A stretch of 64,000 nucleotides of DNA, from assembly GCF_001553955.1 (NCBI RefSeq), contig NZ_CP014234.1:558001-622000 (forward strand), in the 5' to 3' direction. A model generated the notes under the pieces. That model was not told where the DNA came from, ran no database searches, and saw only the letters and a program-made list of their open reading frames with translations. How positions within the stretch are numbered: position 1 is the first letter of the stretch; each line of letters opens with the position of its first letter. This document shows positions 27,000 through 37,656 of this stretch, piece by piece. Source of the DNA: Moraxella osloensis (GTDB taxonomy: Bacteria > Pseudomonadota > Gammaproteobacteria > Pseudomonadales > Moraxellaceae). The translations under genes were made by a program, and so were the position numbers.

Positions 27000-29351
27000 T
27001 TATAGCGGTTTGCCTGTGCTATTGCGGCGGCTACGTTTTGGGGCATCCCAACCATCTTGCTTGCCAGCCGGTTTAGCGGATGGCTTGCTTGATGAAGCAT
27101 AACGGTCAGACGATGACTTAAATCCTTCCGATCTTGACGATTTACCTGCAAATGGTTTATCTGATTTTTTGAAACCCTCAGATTTAAACCCGTTTGAGCG
27201 TGAATTGCCCGCACGTTGACCCTCTTTTGCCGGATATGGTCTGTCGCTACGTTTTTTAAGCGGTTGACCAAACGTTTCTTCTACGATTGGACGTGGCTTG
27301 CGAGCGCGGTCATCACCACGAAACTCGCTAGAGCGTTCGGTCTTTTTGGCAAAAGGTTTGTCACCAAAACGGTCATTTTTTTCAAAGCGATTAGGACGCT
27401 CGCCATGACGCTCACTGCTGTTACGGTCAGTGTTGTAACGTGGTTTATCACCTTGATAGCCTTTAAAGCCATCTTTGTTAAAGCTACGGTTATCATCGCG
27501 GCGACGATCTGCATACTCACCTTGGCGAGGCTCACGATTGCCTTGGCGTGAATCACGGTCAAAGTTTGGTTTGTCCGATGATTTAGCGGCGCGGTGAAAA
27601 TCGCCCTGACTGTTGCCATGACGGTTATCTGAATCGCGGTGACGACGCGGCGCACTGGCATCATCACGCCCAAAACGACTATCGCTGTTGCCTTGGTGAC
27701 CTTTGTCAAAACGCTCACGTTTTTCAAAACGTGCCGAACTATCGTTGCTCGCTGATTTGCCATAGCGTTCTTGGTTGTCAAAACGTGGCTTGTCCGCAAA
27801 ACGGCGCTCGCTTGAAGGTCTCTCACTTGAACCAGCAAAACGTTGTGAGCGACTGCCACGGTCATCACGACCGCCACGGCTATCACTGCCGCTGCGACCA
27901 CGACCGCGACCATCACGACCATTAGGCTTACCACGACCTTCAAATTTTTCCACAAAACGCGGTTCTAAACCTTCAACTTGCGCTTCATTGATATCACGTT
28001 TTAGGTAACGGGCAATATTGCCAAATTGACGACGGTCATCGCGGCTACATAGGTTGATAGCAATACCAGTACGACCGGCACGACCTGAGCGACCGATACG
28101 ATGCACATAATCTTCTACTTGGCGCGGTAAATCATAGTTGAATACATGGGTAATGTTGGGTAAATCAAGACCACGTGCTGCCACGTCTGTTGCTACCACG
28201 ATGTCAAATTTGCCACTGCGTAGATCTGAAACGATACGATTACGCTTGCTTTGTGGCAAGTCACCATGCAGATAACAGGCTTTGTGGTCCCATTGTTGTA
28301 GGCGCTCAGCGACTTCTTCACTGCTGCGTTTGGTCGCGGTAAAGATAATCGCTTGACCACGCTCTGGGTCACAGATCAGCTGCTCTAATAATTTATTTTT
28401 GTGGTCAAAGTTGTCACAGAAGTACACTTTTTCATCGATGTGTGCGGTTTCAACTTTGATGTTGATACGCTCTGGGTCTTTGGTAAAGCTTTCAGCGATT
28501 TTACCGACTGGACCATCCCATGTCGCAGATGACATGATGGTTTGGCGATGCGCGGGTGTGGCTTGCAAAATCGCATTGATATCATCGGCAAAACCCATGT
28601 CTAGCATACGGTCTGCTTCATCAAGTACCAACATGGTCAAATCAGATAAATTCACACGCTGGGCGTTGATATGATCTAGCAAACGACCCGGCGTCGCCAC
28701 GATGATTTGCACGCCTTTTTTTAGCGCACGGATTTGCCCACTGTATGCCGCACCACCAACCAGTGGCACACTGTACAAATCTTTCATGGCTGAGCCATAT
28801 TTGCGGATACTGTCTTGTACTTGGTTAGCCAGCTCACGCGTCGGTGTCAAAATCAACGCTTGTACGACTTTTGGCTGTTGGCGACCACGTTTGCCATTTG
28901 CGGTTTTTTCTGCCGCTTTTTCTTTGGCTTGTAGTTCGCTTAATTGATGCAAAATTGGTAATACAAACGCGGCAGTTTTACCACTACCTGTTTGTGCTGA
29001 CAACAGCAAATCACGACCCGCCAATGCAGCAGGAATCGCGCGCGCTTGGATAGGCGTTGGTATGGTATAACCGGTTGCGACAATACTTTTTAGTAATGAA
29101 CCTGAAAGACCCAATGCAGTAAAACCATTTTCGCTAGGGTTAGCATCGTCAGTCGTTGGCGCATCCGTTGCTACAGTATCAGTCGCTACAACATCCGTTG
29201 TGGCAGTTGCTTCTGTGTCATCAACTGGGGTGTTGTCAGTAGGCTGATTGCTGTTGGCTTGGCTATTGCTATTGCTATTGCTATTGCTATGGCTAAAAAA
29301 ATTATCGATTGAGTTATCAGTAAAATCTGTGGTTGAATTAAAATCAGTCAT
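27000..29351 (-). CDS. DEAD-box RNA helicase with long RG-rich tail
   Basis: 783 residues, RhlE/DeaD-like ATP-dependent RNA helicase. Motifs in order: Q motif region FTALGLSGSLLKSI, AQTGSGKT (about residue 118), PTRELANQ, TPGRLLD, DEAD, SAT, IIFTAT, ATDVAARGLDLPN and YVHRIGRSGRAGRTG (about 425). The N-terminal 75 residues are S/N/T-rich; the C-terminal 310 residues are a disordered, basic tail of R, G, D, S and F (RGRGRSGSDSRGG and similar), about twice the usual length of such tails and suited to RNA binding or condensate formation. ATG 29351 has AAGGA upstream. The 528-bp gap upstream fits a long leader, as in cold-induced helicase genes. Confidence 0.92.
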   Translation of the reverse strand: MTDFNSTTDFTDNSIDNFFSHSNSNSNSNSQANSNQPTDNTPVDDTEATATTDVVATDTVATDAPTTDDANPSENGFTALGLSGSLLKSIVATGYTIPTPIQARAIPAALAGRDLLLSAQTGSGKTAAFVLPILHQLSELQAKEKAAEKTANGKRGRQQPKVVQALILTPTRELANQVQDSIRKYGSAMKDLYSVPLVGGAAYSGQIRALKKGVQIIVATPGRLLDHINAQRVNLSDLTMLVLDEADRMLDMGFADDINAILQATPAHRQTIMSSATWDGPVGKIAESFTKDPERINIKVETAHIDEKVYFCDNFDHKNKLLEQLICDPERGQAIIFTATKRSSEEVAERLQQWDHKACYLHGDLPQSKRNRIVSDLRSGKFDIVVATDVAARGLDLPNITHVFNYDLPRQVEDYVHRIGRSGRAGRTGIAINLCSRDDRRQFGNIARYLKRDINEAQVEGLEPRFVEKFEGRGKPNGRDGRGRGRSGSDSRGGRDDRGSRSQRFAGSSERPSSERRFADKPRFDNQERYGKSASNDSSARFEKRERFDKGHQGNSDSRFGRDDASAPRRHRDSDNRHGNSQGDFHRAAKSSDKPNFDRDSRQGNREPRQGEYADRRRDDNRSFNKDGFKGYQGDKPRYNTDRNSSERHGERPNRFEKNDRFGDKPFAKKTERSSEFRGDDRARKPRPIVEETFGQPLKKRSDRPYPAKEGQRAGNSRSNGFKSEGFKKSDKPFAGKSSRSEGFKSSSDRYASSSKPSAKPAGKQDGWDAPKRSRRNSTGKPL
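29262..29291 (-). repeat. 6-bp microsatellite in the helicase N-terminus
   Basis: Five CTATTG-type hexamers encode a Ser-Asn run on the minus strand. Because the unit is 6 bp, gains and losses keep the frame and only change the length of the flexible N-terminus. Confidence 0.85.
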
Positions 29352-29879
29352 GTAAGTCCTTAAAAAATAAGTTAATCAAAGTGTCGGTGGTAACCTTGAT
29401 TGAAAACACGCAACAAGCAAAAGCCCTCAAGCTGACTGCACTTTCAAAATGGATAAGCAAAATGAATAGGCAAAATTATCAGCTATCATTAATCACAAAT
29501 ATCGTGTTAATCGCTTTAAAGCATTGTAATCGTGTCTGTAAGACTTATTTTTTTCACTATAAAAATAGCGACAAAACCTACTGTCAGACTTATCAAAACT
29601 TTTGAAACAGTAAAACCATCAAAAAGTTCGTATCGCGGCACTCACAAGAATGCTTAAAAAAATACAATGCTAAATATTAGGTTATCATCGGAAGATTATC
29701 AGCGCTTATAGTGGCGCGCTTGATATATAGGCAGATAGATAAGCTAGATTAATTGGAAAATTGACGTTGCTCTTAGCGTTTAGGTAGCGTATATGAGTCA
29801 TTATTGGTCAGTTTTCTTTCGCAATTAAAAAACTTACCAAGTGAAATAGGCATCAAAAACACCTACTTAAAAAAGTGAT
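29352..29879. other. Long gap between helicase and 4.5S RNA
   Basis: 528 bp, AT-rich. It contains the helicase promoter and leader and the T-rich 3' flank of the SRP RNA (TTTTTT on the minus strand just past 29880). A 74-codon open frame on the plus strand (29381) has no ribosome binding site and no recognisable product. I see nothing else. Confidence 0.45.
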
Positions 29880-29983
<104 letters not shown>

Positions 29984-29994
29984 ACCGAAGCGGT

Positions 29995-30023
29995 ATTCTA
30001 GAGAATTTGGCAGCTAAATGCAA
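29995..30023 (-). promoter_or_regulatory. Promoter of the SRP RNA
   Basis: On the minus strand, TTGCAT (30018-30023) and TAGAAT (29995-30000) are 17 bp apart. TAGAAT is a good -10; TTGCAT is a weak -35. The -10 lies 11 bp before the 5' end of the SRP RNA, a suitable start distance. Confidence 0.55.
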
Positions 30024-30278
30024 ACTATTTTTATCGTATACGCCAAATTTTTGTATTTATTTCACTTTTACACACGCTAAACCCTCACCGAGCAACATTT
30101 CGGTAAATTTTTGTCGAACTTCTTAACCTTTTTCTACAATTCTTCCGCTGTAAATGTTACAAAATATTTTATAATGCCCAGTCAACAACATATTGAGTAA
30201 GCTAATATAGTTTGATCAGCAACAGATTTATGCCAACCCATATAAAGAAAAACTAGGAAAAAAACAATAGGAAACACT

Positions 30279-31070
30279 ATGACACATTTAAGCACCGCAA
30301 CTAATAATCATCCCAATCATACAATGACCAAAGGTATTGCAGCCAGCTTGCTTGCTATGGCGACGCTATTACCTTTTACCAGTGTTTCAGCCGCTACCTA
30401 CCCTGTGAACCCATCCCCTGCGAATTCATCAATGAACAATACTTTAAACTATGGCTTGCTTAACTTTGCTGCCTCAGCGAGTAAAAAAGTCAGCAATGAC
30501 CAAATCAATGCTACCCTTAGCAAAACTGTGCAAAACAAATCAAGCAGTGAGGTGGCTAATCAAATCGCTACCACATTAAACCAAGCGGTTGCCATTGCCA
30601 AAAAATACCCACAAGTGCAAGTCAGTACGGGCAACCAAACCACCTATCCGCAATATGATAAAAACCAAAAAATCATTGGTTGGACGGGGACTGCAAGCTT
30701 GAATTTAAAAAGCACCGACACAGTTGCCGCGAGCAAATTGATTGCCGAATTGCAAAGTTTTATGACGCTTGATGGATTAGACTTTAGTGTGTCTGATGCC
30801 GCGCGCAAAGCCACCGAGCAAGAATTGATGATGGAAGCTTCCAAAAACTTCCAGCGCCAAGCGCAAACGCTGCTGCCTGTGTGGGGCGCAAAAGGCTATC
30901 AGTTAGTTTCGTTGGAGTTTAGTCAAGGGGGCGATTATCGTGCACCGCGTGCGTATGGCAGTGTAATGATGCTAGAAGCCGCCAGTGCCAAAGTTGCTGA
31001 CCAAAACTTTCAAGCGGGCGATAGCACCATTACCGTCACTGCCAACGGTACCGTACAACTGGTAAAATAA
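30279..31070 (+). CDS. SIMPL (DUF541) domain periplasmic protein
   Basis: 263 residues with an N-terminal signal peptide (hydrophobic stretch IAASLLAMATLLPFTSVSAA, about residues 20-39, cleaved after an Ala-x-Ala site). The mature part has the SIMPL fold marks: repeated ASKKVSNDQINATLSKTVQN near the start, then GWTGTASLNLKS, and the C-terminal conserved VTVTANGTVQL-like end (ITVTANGTVQLVK). Family members are periplasmic or surface proteins of poorly known, stress-linked function. ATG 30279 has AGGA upstream; a second ATG at residue 16 would shorten the n-region. Confidence 0.82.
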   Translation: MTHLSTATNNHPNHTMTKGIAASLLAMATLLPFTSVSAATYPVNPSPANSSMNNTLNYGLLNFAASASKKVSNDQINATLSKTVQNKSSSEVANQIATTLNQAVAIAKKYPQVQVSTGNQTTYPQYDKNQKIIGWTGTASLNLKSTDTVAASKLIAELQSFMTLDGLDFSVSDAARKATEQELMMEASKNFQRQAQTLLPVWGAKGYQLVSLEFSQGGDYRAPRAYGSVMMLEAASAKVADQNFQAGDSTITVTANGTVQLVK

Positions 31071-31085
31071 GCTGCTTTTAACCAC

Positions 31086-31116
31086 AAAAAAACCTGTTGA
31101 ATCAACAGGTTTTTTT
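31086..31116. terminator. Bidirectional terminator, SIMPL gene and pal
   Basis: AAAAAAACCTGTTGA and TCAACAGGTTTTTTT form a near-perfect stem with almost no loop slack, between convergent genes. Confidence 0.9.
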
Positions 31117-31143
31117 GTTTGTCTTTTACTCACTAAGAAATAC

Positions 31144-31662
31144 TTAGTAAGAAATTTCTGCACGGCGGTTTTTTGCCCATGCCGCTTCGTCATGACCCGG
31201 ATCGGCAGGTTGGTCTTCACCATAGCTGATGGCTTCCATACGTGAAGCTGATACCCCTGACGTTGCTAAGTAGGCCTGTGCGGCTTGGGCACGGCGCTCA
31301 CCCAATGCCAGGTTATATTCACGGCTACCACGTTCATCGGTGTGACCAGCAATGACGACACGGGCGCTTGGATTGGCTTGTAAGAATTGCGCTTGTTGAT
31401 TTAACACGGCTTGACCTTGAGCGTCGATTTCACTGCTATCAAAGTCAAAATACACCACATTGGGATTCCCGCCCGCGGCGGTGATGACTGATGTTGAGTT
31501 TGTTACCACAGCGCCACCGTTATAGTAGCCTACGCCACCGGGCACGCCCATCGGCGCAACCACCACTTCAGACGTGCCAGTACGTTTGGCAGAACACCCT
31601 GTTAAGGCGATGGTTGCCATCATCGCAGCAGCGCTTACTACTTTTAGCATCGTTAATTTCAT
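31144..31662 (-). CDS. pal: Peptidoglycan-associated lipoprotein Pal
   Basis: 172-residue outer-membrane lipoprotein of the Tol-Pal system, which ties the outer membrane to peptidoglycan during division. The lipobox LTGC puts the lipidated Cys at residue 23. The OmpA-like domain has VYFDFDSSEIDAQGQ (about residue 69), and the peptidoglycan-binding motif GHTDERGSREYNLALGERRA (about 105-124). The C-terminus ends NRRAEISY. The tolQRAB genes are not next to it in this window: the upstream neighbour is an unrelated DUF6231-type gene on the same strand. Confidence 0.95.
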   Translation of the reverse strand: MKLTMLKVVSAAAMMATIALTGCSAKRTGTSEVVVAPMGVPGGVGYYNGGAVVTNSTSVITAAGGNPNVVYFDFDSSEIDAQGQAVLNQQAQFLQANPSARVVIAGHTDERGSREYNLALGERRAQAAQAYLATSGVSASRMEAISYGEDQPADPGHDEAAWAKNRRAEISY

Positions 31663-31926
31663 AGTCTTTCCTCAAAAATTATTATTTAACACGTTTACCT
31701 ATTTTGTTTGTTACTTTTCGATAGAGTAAATCAATCTAGCGCTTTTTGTAAACAGTGTTACTGTAAATTTTAGCCAACTTTTCTTAAAATTCTTAAAGCA
31801 GTTTAATTTTTGGCTTAAACAAATAGCTTAAAAAAATTCACCGGTCATAAGATTAATGATAACAAAACCAGCTGTCTAAAACAGTAATTTCTAAAAAAGT
31901 GATATTTAAATTTTTGTCTAAAACCG

Positions 31927-32499
31927 CTACCAGCGAAATTTATTCCATAATTCAGGGTTTGCCCAAAACTTGCTATTAAACCAATCTGGCAAATGTTTAT
32001 AGTCAAACAAATTAAATTGCCATACTTGGTAGCTGGTTGCATGGTGATCTTGGTCATTTTCCACAATCGGCTGCTCATGTAATCGGCTAAAGCCAAAGCT
32101 CACTACATCCACACCTGTTGCTGGTTGAGATAAGTCTTGTACCACCAAACAATGCTTGGCAAACAAGTCGCGACAGCGCTGAATGATTTGAGTATCGATA
32201 GCGCTATCTTTTGATAAAATTATCACTGCCAAGTCATAGCGTTTGGCAAACCGATGTGCGATAAAATCTTGATAATCAAACGCTTCCCAACTTACAGCAT
32301 GATCAATAGCTTCATCAATGGCTTGAATTTGGCTAAAAGCCGACTGCGTGTCATTACCAATAATCAGCCCGGTGAATGGTTGATTTGTTAATGCGGTATT
32401 TCTATCTTTGCTTAAATCATGTTTGCTTAGGCTATCTTTACTTAAAAATACCAGACTTTGTCGGACGACATCCGTAATGCTTAAGGTGGGATTGGTCAA
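31927..32499 (-). CDS. DUF6231-type protein
   Basis: 190 residues with the proposed start. It looks like the DUF6231 proteins of Moraxellaceae and pseudomonads: a soluble domain with YDLAVIILSKDS (a Rossmann-like strand) and a conserved aromatic C-terminus, FNLFDYKHLPDWFNSKFWAN, ending in NKFRW. No function is known. The frame is open to 32610, but AAAGGA stands 7 nt before TTG 32499, which gives MTNPTLSITDVV as start; the longer form would begin at a TTG without a ribosome binding site and add a hydrophobic N-terminus. Confidence 0.65.
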   Translation of the reverse strand: MTNPTLSITDVVRQSLVFLSKDSLSKHDLSKDRNTALTNQPFTGLIIGNDTQSAFSQIQAIDEAIDHAVSWEAFDYQDFIAHRFAKRYDLAVIILSKDSAIDTQIIQRCRDLFAKHCLVVQDLSQPATGVDVVSFGFSRLHEQPIVENDQDHHATSYQVWQFNLFDYKHLPDWFNSKFWANPELWNKFRW

Positions 32500-32715
32500 A
32501 ATAAAATCCTTTTGATGAGTTTTTATTAGATACTGTTGATAGATACGGCTGAGTGATAGCTGTAATATAGCAATGATAAGGGTGGCTAATATGCCATTCT
32601 TTAAAACCAATTATAACTATCTATCATGAGCCATGACTAGCCCTTTTGGTCGAGACAGAGTACACTAAGTGCTAAATTTATCACTTGTATTGACTGTTAG
32701 AAATAAGGAACAACC

Positions 32716-34617
32716 ATGCCACAATATCGCTCAAAAACCTCCACGTCTGGCCGCAATATGGCGGGTGCACGCGCACTTTGGCGTGCAACAGGTATGACAG
32801 ATGAGGACTTTAACAAACCGATTATCGCGATTGCTAACTCGTTTACCCAGTTTGTACCCGGGCACGTACACCTAAAAGACTTGGGTCAGTTGGTTGCCCG
32901 CGAGATTGAAGCGGCAGGTGGTGTTGCCAAAGAATTTAACACCATTGCGGTGGATGACGGTATCGCCATGGGTCACTCGGGTATGCTCTATAGCTTGCCA
33001 AGTCGTGATTTAATTGCCGATAGTGTGGAGTATATGGTCAATGCTCACTGCGCCGATGCGCTGGTCTGTATCTCCAATTGCGACAAAATCACCCCTGGTA
33101 TGCTGATGGCAGCGATGCGCCTTAATATCCCAACGATTTTTGTGTCGGGCGGTCCAATGGAAGCGGGCAAAGTGTTGGCATCCACGTTGGGCGATGGACA
33201 TACCACCCATGAAACCGTGATGAATGAATTGGGTGAAAAAATTCGCAAACTTGACCTAGTCGACGCCATGATTGATGCGGCAGATGACTTGATTAGTGAC
33301 GAAGATGTGGCACAAACCGAGCGCTCTGCTTGCCCAACTTGTGGCTCATGCTCAGGTATGTTCACTGCCAACTCGATGAACTGTTTAACCGAAGCCTTAG
33401 GCTTATCCCTGCCTGGTAATGGCTCGTTACTTGCCACTCACGCCAAACGTAAAGATTTATTCTTAGAAGCAGGTCGCCGCATCGTGGCACTTGCCAAACG
33501 TTATTATGAGCAAGATGACGCCAGCGTATTGCCACGCTCAATTGCGACCAAAGCGGCATTTGAAAACGCCATGAGCCTTGATATCGCCATGGGCGGCTCA
33601 ACCAACACGATTCTACATTTGCTTGCCGCTGCCCATGAAGCCCAAGTAGATTTTAAAATGGCGGATATTGACCGTCTAAGCCGCGGTGTGCCTTGTCTAT
33701 CGAAAGTTGCCCCGGCGACACAAAAATACCATATGGAAGACGTGCACCGCGCTGGGGGTGTGATGGCAATTTTAGCCGAGCTTGATCGCGCAAACCTGCT
33801 GCAAACCGATGTCCCCACCGTTCATAGTGCTTCACTCAAAGCGGCGCTTAGCCAATGGGATATCATGAATCCTGATAATACTGAGGCACGTGAGCGGTAT
33901 ATTGCAGCCCCAGGTGGGGTACGCACCACGCAAGCCTTTAGCCAAAACAATGAATGGTCAAATCTTGATGTCAATCGCGAATCTGGCTGTATCCGCAGCA
34001 AAGAATTTGCCTACTCGCAAGACGGTGGTTTGGCAGTATTGTTTGGTAATATTGCTGAACGTGGCTGTGTCGTCAAAACAGCGGGCGTGGATGACAGCAT
34101 CCTAAAATTTACCGGTCGTGCCCGTGTGTTTGAAAGTCAAGACGATGCCGTGGCAGCGATTTTGGCAGACCAAATTGTCTCAGGTGACATCGTGGTGATT
34201 CGCTATGAAGGTCCAAAAGGCGGTCCGGGTATGCAAGAAATGTTGTATCCGACGTCTTACCTAAAATCAAAAGGTCTGGGTAAAGCCTGTGCGCTACTTA
34301 CCGATGGTCGTTTTTCTGGGGGTACGTCGGGCTTATCCATCGGTCACGTCAGCCCAGAAGCCGCTGAAGGTGGCACCATCGGTTTGGTCTATGAAGGCGA
34401 TACCATCGAGATTGATATCCCTAATCGCTCGATTCATTTGGCGGTTGATTTTGCCGAACTGGAAAAACGCCGAGAAGCGATGATGAGCCGTGGCAAACAA
34501 GCTTGGAAACCTGTCAATCGTGAACGCCAAGTGTCAGCCGCCTTGCGGGCGTATGCAGCGATGACTACTAGCGCGGATACCGGCGCGGTGCGTGATGTCA
34601 GTCAAGTAGAGCGGTAA
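32716..34617 (+). CDS. ilvD: Dihydroxy-acid dehydratase
   Basis: Fe-S enzyme of valine, leucine and isoleucine synthesis that turns 2,3-dihydroxy acids into 2-keto acids. 633 residues, the long IlvD type. Cluster and metal ligands: [10 protein letters not shown] (about residue 120) and [19 protein letters not shown] (about 195-213). [20 protein letters not shown] (about 535-554) is the conserved C-terminal signature. ATG 32716 has AAGGA 7 nt upstream. It is monocistronic with a terminator 50 bp behind; no other ilv gene is in the window. Confidence 0.97.
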   Translation: MPQYRSKTSTSGRNMAGARALWRATGMTDEDFNKPIIAIANSFTQFVPGHVHLKDLGQLVAREIEAAGGVAKEFNTIAVDDGIAMGHSGMLYSLPSRDLIADSVEYMVNAHCADALVCISNCDKITPGMLMAAMRLNIPTIFVSGGPMEAGKVLASTLGDGHTTHETVMNELGEKIRKLDLVDAMIDAADDLISDEDVAQTERSACPTCGSCSGMFTANSMNCLTEALGLSLPGNGSLLATHAKRKDLFLEAGRRIVALAKRYYEQDDASVLPRSIATKAAFENAMSLDIAMGGSTNTILHLLAAAHEAQVDFKMADIDRLSRGVPCLSKVAPATQKYHMEDVHRAGGVMAILAELDRANLLQTDVPTVHSASLKAALSQWDIMNPDNTEARERYIAAPGGVRTTQAFSQNNEWSNLDVNRESGCIRSKEFAYSQDGGLAVLFGNIAERGCVVKTAGVDDSILKFTGRARVFESQDDAVAAILADQIVSGDIVVIRYEGPKGGPGMQEMLYPTSYLKSKGLGKACALLTDGRFSGGTSGLSIGHVSPEAAEGGTIGLVYEGDTIEIDIPNRSIHLAVDFAELEKRREAMMSRGKQAWKPVNRERQVSAALRAYAAMTTSADTGAVRDVSQVER

Positions 34618-34670
34618 TTTTTATTCCAAACTACATTGCTATAAAAAAAATTGTCAAAAAAGACTTATCA

Positions 34671-34702
34671 AAAAGATCGATGCTACTTATCGGTCTTTTT
34701 TT
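34671..34702 (+). terminator. Intrinsic terminator of ilvD
   Basis: AAAAGATCGAT and ATCGGTCTTTT pair with one G-T wobble around a short loop, followed by further T's. Confidence 0.8.
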
Positions 34703-34770
34703 AGCGCCATAAAAAACGTTGCAAGCCCCATACTTTACGCCCACGGTTTTAGATGCCATGTAGGGTTTTC

Positions 34771-34822
34771 AAAAGGTGCGTTTTATAAAAAGTGTGGTTG
34801 TTAAAAGGCGCGGTTTATAAAA
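34771..34822. repeat. Direct repeat upstream of alaS
   Basis: Two 20-bp copies, AAAAGGTGCGTTTTATAAAA (34771-34790) and AAAAGGCGCGGTTTATAAAA (34803-34822), differ at two positions and repeat every 32 bp, or three helical turns. They lie just upstream of the likely alaS promoter and could be paired binding sites. Confidence 0.6.
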
Positions 34823-34825
34823 GCA

Positions 34826-34834
34826 TTATCCACA
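34826..34834 (+). promoter_or_regulatory. Consensus DnaA box overlapping the alaS promoter region
   Basis: TTATCCACA matches the E. coli DnaA-box consensus at all nine positions. It overlaps the probable -35 region of alaS; a good -10, TAAAAT, lies about 18 bp downstream. A single 9-mer can occur by chance, so regulation by DnaA is only a possibility. Confidence 0.45.
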
Positions 34835-34920
34835 TCGGATGAATTCTGCTAAAATACAATGTTTACATTTTTTTGATAATATATGCCAAATTTAATTTTG
34901 AAAACTCTTAAGGAGCCGCT

Positions 34921-37593
34921 GTGAGCCGTCCGTTTTCTTCAGCCGATATACGTCAAGCTTTTATCAATTATTTTGCCGAAAATGGTCATACCCCAGTGGC
35001 ATCATCGAGCCTAGTCCCACACAATGACCCTACCCTGCTATTCACCAATGCCGGTATGAACCAATTTAAAGATGTGTTCTTAGGGATAGACAAACGCGAT
35101 TATAAACGTGCGGTATCGTCGCAAAAATGTGTGCGCGCAGGCGGTAAACACAATGACCTTGACAATGTCGGCTATACCGCCCGTCACCATACGTTTTTTG
35201 AGATGCTTGGTAATTTTTCGTTTGGTGATTATTTTAAACAACAAGCCATCCCATTTTGTTGGGAGTTTTTGACATCGGATAAGTGGCTTGGACTACCCAA
35301 AGATAAACTTTACGTGACGGTGTATCACACCGATGATGAAGCCTTTGATATTTGGCATAACGTGGTGGGATTGCCTGCCGAACGCATCATCCGTATTGGT
35401 GATAATAAAGGCGGTCAATACCAATCGGATAACTTTTGGGCAATGGGTGACACAGGTCCTTGTGGTCCTTGTACCGAAGTATTTTATGACCACGGCGAGC
35501 ATATTTGGGGCGGTCTGCCAGGTACACCTGAAGAAGACGGCGACCGTTTTGTCGAGATTTGGAACAACGTCTTTATGCAGTTTAACCGCCAAAAAGACGG
35601 CACCCTTGAAAAACTGCCTGCGCCAAGTGTCGATACGGGAATGGGGCTTGAGCGTATTAGTGCCATCATGCAAGGCGTGCACAGCAACTATGAAATTGAT
35701 ATATTTACCCATCTCATGCAGCACGCGGCGCAAGTGATTGGCTTGCCAAGCGATATTGACTTACAGTCTGAGCCATCACTCAAAGTGCTTGCTGACCATA
35801 TCCGCTCGGTTTCCTTTTTAATTGCAGATGGCGTACTGCCAAGCAATGAAGGTCGTGGTTATGTGCTGCGTCGTATCATCCGCCGCGCGGTTCGTCATGG
35901 CAACAAATTAGGCGCTAATGACAACTTCTTTTATAAGCTCGTCGCGCCACTGGCCCAAATCATGGGCGATGCCTACCCACAGCTTCGTGAACAGCAAGCC
36001 AACATTGAGCAAGCTATCTTAAAAGAAGAAGAACAATTTGCCAAAACCTTATCACAAGGTCTCAAACTGCTATCACAAGAATTAGATAGCTTAAAATCTG
36101 GCGATACTTTATCGGGTGCAACGGTGTTTAAACTGTATGACACGTATGGTTTTCCTGCCGATTTGACGGCCGACATCGTGCGCGAACGCGACATCAGCAT
36201 TGATGAAGCTGGTTTTGAGCAAGGCATGGCGCAGCAACGCGCCCGCGCCCGTGAAGCAGGTAAATTTGGCGTTGATTATAACCAATTGATTCAAGTTGAC
36301 AGTGCCACTGAATTTTTGGGGTATGACAAAGCAGAACACAGCAGCACTATCACCCATTTATACTTTGAGGGCAAATCTGCTGAACAATTGCATGAAGGTG
36401 ATGAAGGCGTCATCGTATTATCGGCAACGCCTTTTTATGCTGAAAGCGGTGGTCAAGCGGGTGAATTGGGTAACATCCAAACCGAAACCGGCGTATTTGA
36501 AGTCCAAGACACCAAAAAATCTGGTCAAGCCATCATCCATTATGGCGTGGTTAAAATGGGCAGTATTCGCCAGGGTCAATCAAGCGAAGCACGCGTGGCA
36601 AGCCAAGTACGCGCCATGAGTGCCAAAAACCACTCCGCCACTCACCTACTGCACGCTGCCCTTCGTGAGCATCTTGGCACAGGTGTCACCCAAAAAGGGT
36701 CATTGGTCAATAGTGAAGTGTTGCGTTTTGACTTCTCGTATGACAAAGCCTTGACTGAGCAAGACATCATCACCATTGAAAACATCGTTAACCAACAAAT
36801 CCTTGCCAATCAGCCTGCCACTGTAGAAATGCTCAGCATGGCGCAAGCGCAAGACAAAGGCGCGATGGCGCTATTTGGTGAAAAATATGGTGACACGGTT
36901 CGCGTATTGTCGATGGGTACGGTAGATAAAGACGGCAAGCCTTTCTCCATCGAGCTATGTGGAGGTCTGCATGTACAACGCACGGGTGATATCGGCTTAT
37001 TCAAAATCGTCAGTGAGCAAGGTATCGCGGCAGGCATTCGCCGTATCGAAGCGGTGACAGGCATGGGCGCAGTCAAATATGTGCAGCAAGGTGAAAAACA
37101 GCTCAATCAACTTGCCAGTCAGCTCAAAGCGAAGCGCGACGAAATCGCCGATCGTGTCAATCAACTGACCGACAAAACACGCGACCTTGAAAAACAGCTT
37201 GAGCGTTTGCAGCAAAAATTGGCCAGCAGCCAAGCCAAAGACTTAATCAACAATGTGCAAGACATCAAAGGGCAAAAAGTGCTGATTGCAAGCTTACCAG
37301 GCATGGATGGTAAAGCATTACGCACGATTGCCGATGACATGAAGTCAAAATTACATGATGGCATCGTGGTGCTCGCGGGCGTGGCTGACGATAAAATTGC
37401 GCTGACTGCCAGTGTCGGCAAAGACTTAACCAGCAAAATCAAAGCGGGCGATATCATCAAACACTTAAGCGAGCAGCTTGGCGGTAAAGGCGGCGGTAAA
37501 CCTGACTTTGCCCAAGGCGGCGCAACTGATGTGGCAGGATTGCCAGGCGTATTAGCAGCGCTACCAAATTGGTTGTCTGAGCGACTTGCTTAA
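34921..37593 (+). CDS. alaS: Alanyl-tRNA synthetase
   Basis: Class II synthetase that charges and edits tRNA-Ala. 890 residues. The catalytic domain starts at [18 protein letters not shown], with [20 protein letters not shown] in motif 1/2. The editing-domain zinc site is present as [11 protein letters not shown] (about residue 571) and [13 protein letters not shown] (about 680). The C-terminal DHHA1 domain carries [14 protein letters not shown] (about 858). The start codon is GTG with AAGGAG 5 nt upstream. lysC and csrA follow downstream as in pseudomonads, but a glutathione transferase gene is inserted between. Confidence 0.98.
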   Translation: MSRPFSSADIRQAFINYFAENGHTPVASSSLVPHNDPTLLFTNAGMNQFKDVFLGIDKRDYKRAVSSQKCVRAGGKHNDLDNVGYTARHHTFFEMLGNFSFGDYFKQQAIPFCWEFLTSDKWLGLPKDKLYVTVYHTDDEAFDIWHNVVGLPAERIIRIGDNKGGQYQSDNFWAMGDTGPCGPCTEVFYDHGEHIWGGLPGTPEEDGDRFVEIWNNVFMQFNRQKDGTLEKLPAPSVDTGMGLERISAIMQGVHSNYEIDIFTHLMQHAAQVIGLPSDIDLQSEPSLKVLADHIRSVSFLIADGVLPSNEGRGYVLRRIIRRAVRHGNKLGANDNFFYKLVAPLAQIMGDAYPQLREQQANIEQAILKEEEQFAKTLSQGLKLLSQELDSLKSGDTLSGATVFKLYDTYGFPADLTADIVRERDISIDEAGFEQGMAQQRARAREAGKFGVDYNQLIQVDSATEFLGYDKAEHSSTITHLYFEGKSAEQLHEGDEGVIVLSATPFYAESGGQAGELGNIQTETGVFEVQDTKKSGQAIIHYGVVKMGSIRQGQSSEARVASQVRAMSAKNHSATHLLHAALREHLGTGVTQKGSLVNSEVLRFDFSYDKALTEQDIITIENIVNQQILANQPATVEMLSMAQAQDKGAMALFGEKYGDTVRVLSMGTVDKDGKPFSIELCGGLHVQRTGDIGLFKIVSEQGIAAGIRRIEAVTGMGAVKYVQQGEKQLNQLASQLKAKRDEIADRVNQLTDKTRDLEKQLERLQQKLASSQAKDLINNVQDIKGQKVLIASLPGMDGKALRTIADDMKSKLHDGIVVLAGVADDKIALTASVGKDLTSKIKAGDIIKHLSEQLGGKGGGKPDFAQGGATDVAGLPGVLAALPNWLSERLA

Positions 37594-37656
37594 TTAAAAC
37601 TACATCTAAAAAAACGCCTAGCGCTTTAAAATACTTATAATCAACAAGGAAACATC

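Noticed and set aside
27281..27955. 224-residue valine-rich ORF in the helicase tail
   Set aside because: A frame shadow created by the repetitive RG-rich coding sequence; it has no start signal.
29381..29605. 74-residue plus-strand ORF in the helicase leader
   Set aside because: No ribosome binding site or recognisable domain; it lies in the probable leader region of the divergent helicase.
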